A program made the position numbers and the translations under genes. Shown in pieces: positions 43,939-51,009 of a stretch of DNA of 64,000 nt. The stretch lies in assembly GCF_022695985.1 (NCBI RefSeq), contig NZ_JAAPBF010000001.1, forward strand, positions 62,001 to 126,000, in the 5' to 3' direction. This DNA comes from Streptomyces sp. NP-1717 (GTDB taxonomy: Bacteria; Actinomycetota; Actinomycetes; Streptomycetales; Streptomycetaceae). The first letter of the stretch is position 1, and every line of letters begins with the position of its first letter. The notes beneath the pieces were generated by a model. The model did not search any database and was not told the origin of the DNA. It saw only the letters and a program-made list of their open reading frames with translations.

Positions 43939-46032
43939 TCACGGGTGCGCCAGGGGTGAGCCCGCCGTGTCGTCGGGTTCGGTGTCCGTGCGTCCCGGTC
44001 GCCGCTGCGGCCGGTGCTTCCCACCCGGGTCGGGCGGTCCGGCGGCTTCGGTCTCTTCGGCAGGTTGTCCGGCCGCTTCGGTCGGGTGGACCGGGTCCGT
44101 CGCGACCACGACCACCTGGTCCTCCGCGCTCCACGCGCGCCGCTCGCCCTTGTGGGGGTTGAGCCGGACCCCGTGGTCCGGCGGCACCGTCCGCAGGTCG
44201 TGTCGGCGGTAGCCGATGGCGCACTCGCCGCGGTCGCGCGCCGCGGCCACGACCGTGGCGAAGGTGGCGTCGCTGCCCGGGCGGACGTACGTCCCGGCCG
44301 GACGAAGGCAGACCGTGCTGCCCCCGGCGGAGAACAACTCGTCGAACACGGCGGCCAGATGACGGTTCTGCGCGATCTGTGCCATGAGCAGTCCGGTCAG
44401 CTCTCCGCTGACGACGACGTCCGAGCCGGGGTTGACGGCGGCCAGGGGCCGGTTGCGGTCGTCGGTGAGTTCGCCGACGACACGAAGCTCCCGTCCGGTC
44501 CGCTCCTCCAGCAGCCGCAGGGCCAGCAGGGCGACCAGTGTCCAGTCGTCGGGGTGGTCGGGGCCGTCCGCCGGATCGGGGCCGAGGACGACCAGTCCGT
44601 CGTACGGGGTGAGGTCGAGCCCGAGCAGCGTCTCGGGCCGTGACAGGGCGGCGGTCCTGAACCGTACGACGGGCCGGGCGGCGTCGGGCTCCGGGGTGCG
44701 GTCGGGCTGCCGGGTGTGGTCGGACTGCGGGGTGTGGTCGGGCTCGGGCTCCCTCGGACCGGGTACGGCCCTGTCCGTGATCACATCCAGCGCGGAACCC
44801 GGTGGGGCCGTGCGCCGCAAGTGCTCCAGGACGAGGGGCGCCCGCCGGTTCCAGCCGAGCACCAGCAGACGTACGGCGGCATCCGCCGGCGGCGGACCGA
44901 CGGCGATCACCGACCGGTCGACGAGGTGCCGGCAGTCCGACGGCCGTGTCGTGCCGTCGTCGCGGGCGAGGACGATCAGCCGGCTTCCCGACGCGACGAC
45001 GGTGTCGGCGGGCGGGTTCAGCGACGCACGGCCCAGGGGGCTGAGCAGTCCCACCACGCACGAGTCGGCGTGTCCCAGGAGTGTCGCGCCGAAGGGGCCG
45101 CCGTGGAACGCGGTCGCGTCGGCGAGGTGGAACTCGTCTCCCGCGAAGTCGAGCAGATCGCGCAGTACGAGGGAGAGACCGGGGCGGCCGACGCACTGCG
45201 CGATCAGCCGTGCTGTGACCGTGTCGGTCTCCAGGACCGTGCCGCGCGGACCTGCGGCCAGCCTGGCCGGCGCGCGGTAACGGTCGTCGTGCACCGCGGC
45301 CAGCACGGGCGGTCCGCCCGTTCCCTCGCCGACGACCGCCCGCAGCGCCAGCAGGATCCGGAGGATCTCGGCGTCACCCGCCGGCTCCACGGACGGCAGC
45401 ACCAGCACGGTGCTCGCCTCGCGAGGGCTGACCAGCGCGAGTACGGCGGGGTCGCTCGCGGGACCGCTGCGGCAGATGAGCCGGGTGCGCCCGGCCGGGC
45501 CGATCCGAGCGGCCAGCGCACGCTCCATCTCGGTCTTGTCCCGGTCGGCGAGCAGGACGATCGCCCGCGGCCGGTGCCCGGCGTGGGCGGCGACCAGCTC
45601 ACCGACCACTGCCGAGACCTGGTCCGACCAGCCGAGCACCACGACATGGCCCCGCTCCAGGACCGTGGACCGTCCACGGCTCAACTCGGCCATCCGCTCG
45701 GCCAGACTCGTCGTGATCACTCCGATGAGTGTCGAGACGCACAGCAGGGCGACCAGCCCGAGCACCGCGGAGAGCACCATGCGCAGCGGCGTACCGGTGA
45801 GCGCGCCCAGGCGCAGCGTCTCCGCGCTGGTCCGCCACGCCGCGGTGAGCCGGCCCGAGAGCGACGGCGGCGAGCCGGGGTCCGTCCACACCAGCACCGC
45901 GCTCACCGGGACGACGACGGCCAGGCAGGTGATCACCAGCCAGCCCATCAGGGTGCCGGTGCTGCGGGCCAGCGTACGGTCGAACAGGTAACGCGCCCGG
46001 TCCCGCGGCGAATCCGGCCGGCGCCCCGTCAT
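43939..46032 (-). CDS. CASTOR/POLLUX-like ion channel with two RCK/TrkA domains
   Basis: A 697-residue membrane protein. Two hydrophobic helices near the N-terminus (TLMGWLVITCLAVVVPVSAVLV and PLRMVLSAVLGLVALLCVSTLIGVITTSLAERM) flank a pore-like segment (RLTAAWRTSAETLRLGALTGT). TrkA-N/RCK modules follow: GHVVVLGWSDQVSAVVGEL and RLLVLGWNRRAPLVLEHL. The layout matches bacterial relatives of the plant CASTOR/POLLUX channels, which pass K+ or Ca2+. A low-complexity Pro/Asp linker (DHTPQSDHTRQPDRTPEPD) interrupts the second module. ATG at 46032 has GGAG at 8 bases; GTG at 46047 has AAGGAG and is possible. The stop abuts idnD. Confidence 0.8.
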   Translation of the reverse strand: MTGRRPDSPRDRARYLFDRTLARSTGTLMGWLVITCLAVVVPVSAVLVWTDPGSPPSLSGRLTAAWRTSAETLRLGALTGTPLRMVLSAVLGLVALLCVSTLIGVITTSLAERMAELSRGRSTVLERGHVVVLGWSDQVSAVVGELVAAHAGHRPRAIVLLADRDKTEMERALAARIGPAGRTRLICRSGPASDPAVLALVSPREASTVLVLPSVEPAGDAEILRILLALRAVVGEGTGGPPVLAAVHDDRYRAPARLAAGPRGTVLETDTVTARLIAQCVGRPGLSLVLRDLLDFAGDEFHLADATAFHGGPFGATLLGHADSCVVGLLSPLGRASLNPPADTVVASGSRLIVLARDDGTTRPSDCRHLVDRSVIAVGPPPADAAVRLLVLGWNRRAPLVLEHLRRTAPPGSALDVITDRAVPGPREPEPDHTPQSDHTRQPDRTPEPDAARPVVRFRTAALSRPETLLGLDLTPYDGLVVLGPDPADGPDHPDDWTLVALLALRLLEERTGRELRVVGELTDDRNRPLAAVNPGSDVVVSGELTGLLMAQIAQNRHLAAVFDELFSAGGSTVCLRPAGTYVRPGSDATFATVVAAARDRGECAIGYRRHDLRTVPPDHGVRLNPHKGERRAWSAEDQVVVVATDPVHPTEAAGQPAEETEAAGPPDPGGKHRPQRRPGRTDTEPDDTAGSPLAHP

Positions 46033-46181
46033 TCGTGCCACTCCCACCCGCTCTCTCCTTCGACGGCGCTGGTCAGCCCGTACCCGCACAGTGCTGCGTC
46101 GGGTGGCGGAACACGCCGTGTTCGCGGACCGATTCACCCTTTCGGGCGGGCGGCCCGGAACCGGGCCGGGAACGGGGCCGG

Positions 46182-46766
46182 TCAGAGTCCGGGCGCGCCC
46201 CAGACGGGAAACCAGCGGGCGAGATCCTTCTCGATCCGCAGATCGTCCTCCAGAACGGCTCTGACCTGGAGTTCCCGCTGGTTGTCGCGTTTCTCTGCGT
46301 CGCCGGGCCGGGGCGCGAAGGGGTAGAAGGTGCCGCGCTTGTAGAGGTAGACGAGGGCGAGTGGGCGCTGTTCGGCGTCGCGGAAACTCATCAGTGAGCA
46401 GAGGAGCTGCGGGCCGAAGCCGCCGTCCTGGAGCAGTGTGTTGACCGCGTGCAGGTCGTTGACCAGCGTGGCCGTGTCGTCGGGCGCCTGTCGCGAGAGC
46501 AGCCAGGTGTACCCGTACGAGTCCTGGCTGAACTCCACGGGGTGGCCGTCGTGTCCGGTGTCCGCGTCGAGCAGTTCCTGTACGTCCTGTCTGACGCGGG
46601 CGAAGCCACCGCCCTCGACGCCGGCGAAACAGACCGAGCCGAGGCCGGTGGGGGTGTATCCGGCCCCGGCCTGGAGGGTGAGCGCGGCGGACGGGAGGGC
46701 GAACAGCTGGTCGAGGTCGGGGCGGACCGGTTTGCTCCTGCCGAGGATGGTGTCGAGAAGGCCCAC
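46182..46766 (-). CDS. pspAB: PspA-associated protein PspAB
   Basis: A 194-residue cytoplasmic protein. The opening MGLLDTILGRSKPVRPDLDQLFALPSAALTL and the segment FAGVEGGGFARVRQDVQELL match the PspAB family, which travels with the phage-shock protein PspA or the protease HtpX in actinobacteria. There is no transmembrane segment. GTG start with GAGGAG 8 bases upstream. It follows htpX by 46 bases on the same strand and is probably co-transcribed. Role: envelope stress response; its exact activity is unknown. Confidence 0.85.
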   Translation of the reverse strand: MGLLDTILGRSKPVRPDLDQLFALPSAALTLQAGAGYTPTGLGSVCFAGVEGGGFARVRQDVQELLDADTGHDGHPVEFSQDSYGYTWLLSRQAPDDTATLVNDLHAVNTLLQDGGFGPQLLCSLMSFRDAEQRPLALVYLYKRGTFYPFAPRPGDAEKRDNQRELQVRAVLEDDLRIEKDLARWFPVWGAPGL

Positions 46767-46812
46767 GGGACCAGCTCCTCACGTTGACGGTCGGACGGGG
46801 TCGGTGCCGGGG

Positions 46813-47718
46813 TCACGGGCGGCCGAGTTCGGCGGACATCCGGGCCAGCTGGTCCAGGCGCTGTTCGAGGGTGGGGTGGGAGGCGAGCAGCCGGCCGAGG
46901 CTTCCCTTGGAGGCGAAGGCGGGAACGAAGAAGAAGGCGTTGTACGGCTCCGCCTTCCGCAGGTCCTCCGTGGGGATCCGCGCCATCTGGCCGTCCACCT
47001 TGGTCAGCGCCGACGCGAGCGCCGAGGGCCGTCCGGTGAGCAGCGCGGCGGTCCGGTCCGCGGAGAGTTCGCGGTAGCGGGACAGCAGCCGGGTCAGCAG
47101 GAAGCCGATCGCGTAGACCACCGCGCTGACCAGGGGAATCAGCAGGATCACCAGACCGGCCGGTCCGGAGTCCCTGGCGCTTCTCGACAGCCCGCTGTAG
47201 AGCGCGATGCGGGTCAGCAGACCCGCGAGCACGCCCAGGAAGGAGGCGATGGTCATCACGGCGACGTCGCGGTGCGCGACGTGCGACATCTCGTGGGCGA
47301 GTACGCCCTCCAACTCCTCCGGTTCCAGCCTGCGCAGCAGCCCGGTGGTGGCACAGACCAGTGCGCTGCGTTCGCTCCGGCCGGTGGCGAAGGCGTTGGG
47401 TATGTCGCTGTTCGAGATGGCCACCTTGGGTTTGGGCATGTCGGCCAGTGCGCAGATGCGGTCGACGGCGCCGTGCAGTTCGGGTGCCTGCTCGGGGGTG
47501 ACCTCGCGCGCGCCCATGCCGAAGGCCGCGATCTTGTCGCTGAACCAGAACTGCGCGACGAACATCCCCACGACGAGGATCAGGATGATCGGCCAGAACT
47601 TTCCCAGTACGGCCAGCAGCACACCGACCAGGACCACGTACAGCAGACCGATCAGGAACATGGTGGTCACCATGCGTGTGGTCAGGCCGCGGTCCTGTGT
47701 GTAGCGGGTTCGTGTCAT
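46813..47718 (-). CDS. htpX: HtpX-type membrane zinc protease
   Basis: A 301-residue M48 peptidase. Two N-terminal helices (TTMFLIGLLYVVLVGVLLAVLGKF, WPIILILVVGMFVAQFWF) precede the catalytic HEMSH at 142-146. Two further helices and the third zinc ligand in SRYRELSADRTAA follow. The enzyme degrades damaged membrane proteins. I use the ATG at 47718 with GGAGG 6 bases upstream, rather than the adjoining GTG. It is upstream of pspAB and divergent from the EF-hand gene. The 284-bp divergent spacer is relatively AT-rich and carries several AGGAG-like motifs but no clear operator. Confidence 0.92.
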   Translation of the reverse strand: MTRTRYTQDRGLTTRMVTTMFLIGLLYVVLVGVLLAVLGKFWPIILILVVGMFVAQFWFSDKIAAFGMGAREVTPEQAPELHGAVDRICALADMPKPKVAISNSDIPNAFATGRSERSALVCATTGLLRRLEPEELEGVLAHEMSHVAHRDVAVMTIASFLGVLAGLLTRIALYSGLSRSARDSGPAGLVILLIPLVSAVVYAIGFLLTRLLSRYRELSADRTAALLTGRPSALASALTKVDGQMARIPTEDLRKAEPYNAFFFVPAFASKGSLGRLLASHPTLEQRLDQLARMSAELGRP

Positions 47719-48002
47719 CACTCGCCTCCATGAGCTCTACTCCTGTTATTTTCCTCCTTATCTCGGCAAAACGTCGTAAATGGAATGTAGGAGGCCCGGT
47801 CCTGGGCGGAAGACACCCCTGGGCGGGCGGTGCCTTCGATTTCCCGATCGCGATGGTTCATGCGCCGGCCGCCGGAATGCCCTCCTTCGTGTGCACCCGG
47901 CCCTCTTTCCGCGCCGCGGCCTGCGCGCCGGCCGGATAGTGGATCTGGCCCGGTCCCCCGTCGGGGCGACCGCAGGAAGGCCGGAAAGAAGGAGTGACCG
48001 CC

Positions 48003-48539
48003 ATGCGTACCGTCGAGGCGACCGACCGTGTCGAGCTCGTGTTCTCCCTGCTGGACAGCAACGGGAACGGCGTTCTGGACGCCGAGGACTTCGAGCTGCT
48101 GGGGAGCCGGGTGGTCGAGGTGGCGCCGTGGGCCGATGACGCCGCGAGAAGCGCGATGGTCGAAGCGTCGCGCCGGTACTGGCGGACGCTGGTCACCGAG
48201 CTGGACGCGAACGGCGACGGGCTGATCAGCCTGCAGGAGTTCACCGCCTGCGTCCTGACCCCGGAGCGGTTCGAGGCGACGATCGACGAGTTCGCCGAAG
48301 CGCTCGCCGCGCTGGGCGCCCCCGAGGGCGACGGCCTCGTCACCCGGCCCGCCTTCGTGGCCCTGATGATCGCCATCGGCTTCGAACGGCCGCGTATCGA
48401 GGCGCTGTTCGACGCCTTCGGTCCCGTGGACGGCGACCGGATTCCGGTCGCCACCTGGGCGGAGGGGATCAGGGACTACTACCGCCCCGAGAAGGCGGGC
48501 ATCCCCGGCGACCACCTGACCCCGGGCCCGGTGCGTTGA
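48003..48539 (+). CDS. EF-hand calcium-binding protein
   Basis: A 178-residue four-EF-hand protein of the calerythrin/CabD type. Two canonical loops are visible: DSNGNGVLDAED (about 18-29) and DANGDGLISLQE (about 68-79). The third (APEGDGLVTRPA) and fourth (GPVDGDRIPVAT) are degenerate. It binds Ca2+ in the cytoplasm as a buffer or sensor. ATG with AAGGAG 8 bases upstream. It is divergent from htpX and close to a possible Ca2+/K+ channel gene, which may be coincidence. Confidence 0.88.
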   Translation: MRTVEATDRVELVFSLLDSNGNGVLDAEDFELLGSRVVEVAPWADDAARSAMVEASRRYWRTLVTELDANGDGLISLQEFTACVLTPERFEATIDEFAEALAALGAPEGDGLVTRPAFVALMIAIGFERPRIEALFDAFGPVDGDRIPVATWAEGIRDYYRPEKAGIPGDHLTPGPVR

Positions 48540-48567
48540 CCCGTGCGGCGCGGCACCGGGTCAACGC
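48533..48567. terminator. Bidirectional terminator overlapping the EF-hand stop
   Basis: GCGTTGACCCG at 48533-48543 pairs perfectly with CGGGTCAACGC at 48557-48567. The left arm contains the EF-hand TGA stop. It also lies 18 bases beyond the convergent SRPBCC stop. Confidence 0.6.
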
Positions 48568-48584
48568 CTGCGGAGGACGGCTGC

Positions 48585-49001
48585 TCAGACCGCTGACAGG
48601 AAGGCGGTGAGGCCGTCCAGGAGCATATTGCTGCCGAACTCGGACTGGTCGCGCTCCTCGGTGCTCCCGAGGGTCTGGGACACGGTGATGCGGGTGCGGT
48701 CGCCGTCGGCGGCCAGGTCGACGGTCATCAGGGCGAGCTCCTCGCGGCCCGGGACGCTCATGCCGACCACCAGTCGCTTGTTCTCCACGACCTCGGTGTA
48801 GCGGCCGGACAGCGGGACGCGCGTGCCGCCGGGGATGACCATGACTGAGCTCCAGGCGCCGCCGGGCCGGACATCGAGGACGACATCCTCGGCGCCGGCC
48901 CACTGCGCGTACTGGTCGGCGCGGGTCCAGGCGGCCCAGACCTGCTCGACCGGAGCCTCCAGGGTGCGGGTGATGGTGTAGTCGAAACCGGCGGTGGTCA
49001 T
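48585..49001 (-). CDS. SRPBCC (AHSA1-type) domain protein
   Basis: A 138-residue START-like protein: DYTITRTLEAPVEQVWAAWTRADQYAQWAGAEDVVLDVRPGGAWSSVM, then RYTEVVENKRLVVGM and MLLDGLTAFLSAV. It binds an unknown small or hydrophobic ligand. ATG with AGAAGGAG 6 bases upstream. It is on the same strand as the MFS gene, which ends 117 bases before this start codon on the other side, so it is probably its own unit. The sequence is only distantly like the SRPBCC protein at 24348. Confidence 0.85.
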   Translation of the reverse strand: MTTAGFDYTITRTLEAPVEQVWAAWTRADQYAQWAGAEDVVLDVRPGGAWSSVMVIPGGTRVPLSGRYTEVVENKRLVVGMSVPGREELALMTVDLAADGDRTRITVSQTLGSTEERDQSEFGSNMLLDGLTAFLSAV

Positions 49002-49118
49002 GTCCGTCTCCTTCTGTTCGGCCCTGCGGGTGCGGGGCCGCGATTCCCTGTCACAGAGAACGTCGGAGCCGATGACACCTTCTCTACAGCGCCCGCGAGA
49101 TTTCTTTCGGCCGGGGGC

Positions 49119-50477
49119 TCATCGTCGGTAGGCGGTGGCGGCGACGGCGGGCAGGAGGGCGAGGGAGAGGACGCCGCCGGTGAGGGCGAGGGCTGGGTAG
49201 CTGGTGGCGGCGACCATGACGCCGGAGGTGATACCGCCCGTGGCACCGGCGATGGCGATGGAGACGTCGACCAGCCCCTGGGTCCTGGCGCGGGTGGCCA
49301 GCGGGACGGTGTCGGTGATGATCGCGGTGCCGGCCACGAGGCCGAAGTTCCAGCCGAGGCCGAGCAGGGCCAGGGCGAGGGCGAGGAGCGGGACGGAGTC
49401 GCCGGGTGCCGCCGCCGCGAGGACGCCGGCCGCCAGGAGGGTGGCGCCGGAGGCCGCGGCGATCTTCATGCCGCCGTAGCGGTCGACGAGCCGGCCGGTG
49501 AGCGGTGAGGGCAGGTACATGGCGCCGACGTGGATGGCGATGACGAGGCCGGAGGCGGCGGTGCCGTGGCCGTGGTCGTGCATGTGGACCGGCGTCATCG
49601 TCATGATCGCGACCATGACCACCTGGGTGAGGACCATGACGAGCGCGCCGAGGACCACTCCCCCGCGATGCTCGGCGGTGTCGGCGGTGTCGGCGGTGTC
49701 GGCGGTGTCGGCGGTGTCGGCGGTGCCGGTGGTGCCGGTGGTGCCGGTGGTGCCGGTGGTGCCGGTGGTGCCGGTGGTGGTCGTGCCGACGGTGGCTTCG
49801 GCCTTTTCCGTCTCGGCGAGAGTGCGGGCCAGGAGCAGCGGGTCGGGGCGCAGCCAGAGAGCGAGGACGAGCGCGGCCAGGGCGTAAGCGAGGCCGGAGA
49901 GCAGGAAGAGGCCGGCGAGATGGGGGATGCCGAGGCTTTCGGCGAGGTTGCCGGTGGGGACGGCGAGGTTGGGCCCGGCTACGCCGCCGAGGGTGGTGGC
50001 GACCAGGACGGTGGAGACGGAGCGGGCGCGGTGGCCGGGCGCGGCGAGGTCGGCTCCGGCGTAGCGGGCCTGGAGGTTGGTCGCGCTGCCGGCGCCGTAG
50101 ACGAACAGGGCGGTGAACAGCAGGACGGGGTTGTCGAGGACGGCGGCGGTGATGACGCCGGCCGAGCCGATGGCTCCGGTGAGGTAGCCGCTCGCGAGGC
50201 CGGGGCGGCGTCCGCGGGCCTGGGAGATCCGGCCGACACCGATGGCGGCGAGCGCGGAGCCGGCGGTGAACAGGGCGCTGGGCAGTCCGGCGAGGCCGGT
50301 GGAGCCGAGCATGTCCCGGGCCAGGAGGGCGCCGACGGTGACGCCGGCGGCGAGGCCCGCTCCGCTGAAAATCTGGGAGGCGACCAGGACACGCAGGATC
50401 CGGGTCTGGGCCTGGACCTGGACCCGGGCGGGGTCGGGTATGGAGGCCGTCCTGCCGGTGGGCGCGGTGCTGGTCAT
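49119..50477 (-). CDS. MFS exporter with repeat-bearing central loop
   Basis: A 452-residue, 12-helix drug/metabolite exporter type. First-half motifs are GVGRISQARGRRPGLASGYL (loop 2-3) and LVATTLGGVAGPNLAVPTG. The central cytoplasmic loop (about 230-270) carries six TGT and about six TAD/TAE tripeptides coded by 9-bp repeats. The second half has a His-rich segment (TPVHMHDHGHG) and GRLVDRYGGMK. I use the ATG at 50477; a frame extending to 50573 would add residues without a ribosome site. The substrate is unknown. Confidence 0.82.
   Translation of the reverse strand: MTSTAPTGRTASIPDPARVQVQAQTRILRVLVASQIFSGAGLAAGVTVGALLARDMLGSTGLAGLPSALFTAGSALAAIGVGRISQARGRRPGLASGYLTGAIGSAGVITAAVLDNPVLLFTALFVYGAGSATNLQARYAGADLAAPGHRARSVSTVLVATTLGGVAGPNLAVPTGNLAESLGIPHLAGLFLLSGLAYALAALVLALWLRPDPLLLARTLAETEKAEATVGTTTTGTTGTTGTTGTTGTTGTADTADTADTADTADTAEHRGGVVLGALVMVLTQVVMVAIMTMTPVHMHDHGHGTAASGLVIAIHVGAMYLPSPLTGRLVDRYGGMKIAAASGATLLAAGVLAAAAPGDSVPLLALALALLGLGWNFGLVAGTAIITDTVPLATRARTQGLVDVSIAIAGATGGITSGVMVAATSYPALALTGGVLSLALLPAVAATAYRR
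49671..49786 (-). repeat. 9-bp coding minisatellite
   Basis: On the plus strand about six units of TCGGCGGTG are followed by about six units of CCGGTGGTG. On the coding strand they give (TAD)n and (TGT)n tripeptides. Nine-base units keep the frame, so copy-number change would alter only loop length in the MFS protein. Confidence 0.85.
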
Positions 50478-51009
50478 GTCTCTTTTCCGGAGCGGCGGTG
50501 AGCGGTCGCGGGACGTCCGTGCGTGGTGTTCTCGGTCGTGCCCGGGTGTGCCACCGTCTCCACCGACCGTCAACGGGACAACATACCGCCGCGGTGAAGG
50601 CTGTCCAGGTGCGCGTCACGGTTTCGACCCATGAGCCAGACACCCGACGAATCCGCCGCCTGAGGCCCATTCAGATGACCCTGTCAGCATACGGTGAAAG
50701 CCGCACCCTCTGCTGAAGAACCGTTGATACAGCACGTTTGCGCAGACCCTTGACACGAGGGACGGGCGCCTCGACCATTCAGCAAACATAGGATGTAAGT
50801 GTGCGGTCCTGGCCCTCAGCTCGCCGGAGGCACCTTCACGGACGCACGCGAGTCGTCCAGCGGACGCAGTACCCGTTCGTCCTTCACCACCCGGGCCGGA
50901 GTCGCCGGCGCTGGAACGCCCTTGACGAAGCTCCGCGCCGCCCGGCCCTCCTCGCCACCCCTCGGTCACTCATGACCGCCCCGTCTCCGTACATGGGAAG
51001 GACCCGCCC
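50478..51009. other. 532-bp divergent intergenic region
   Basis: It lies between the minus-strand MFS gene and the plus-strand beta-helix gene. I see no gene. TTGACA at 50750-50755 is a perfect -35 box, but no good -10 box lies at 16-19 bases; TAGGAT at 50789-50794 is too far. CCATTCAG occurs twice, near 50667 and 50775. A minor relatively AT-rich stretch spans 50640-50800. Confidence 0.4.

Noticed and set aside
46391-47731. A 446-codon minus-strand frame beginning with its own ATG behind AGGAG just upstream of htpX
   Set aside because: It runs out of frame through htpX and into pspAB, has Arg/Pro/Ala-rich composition and no motif. The real proteins are in the other frames.
49671-49786. Possible CRISPR array
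   Set aside because: Units are 9 bp, contiguous and coding; there are no spacers and no cas genes.
49530-50501. A plus-strand Gly/Val/Ala repeat protein (VGG, AGG repeats)
   Set aside because: The repeats are the antisense of the MFS minisatellite; there is no signal peptide or ribosome site and the opposite strand has clear transmembrane helices.
50750-50794. TTGACA as a promoter for the large beta-helix gene
   Set aside because: No -10 box at suitable spacing; the nearest candidate TAGGAT is 33 bases away.
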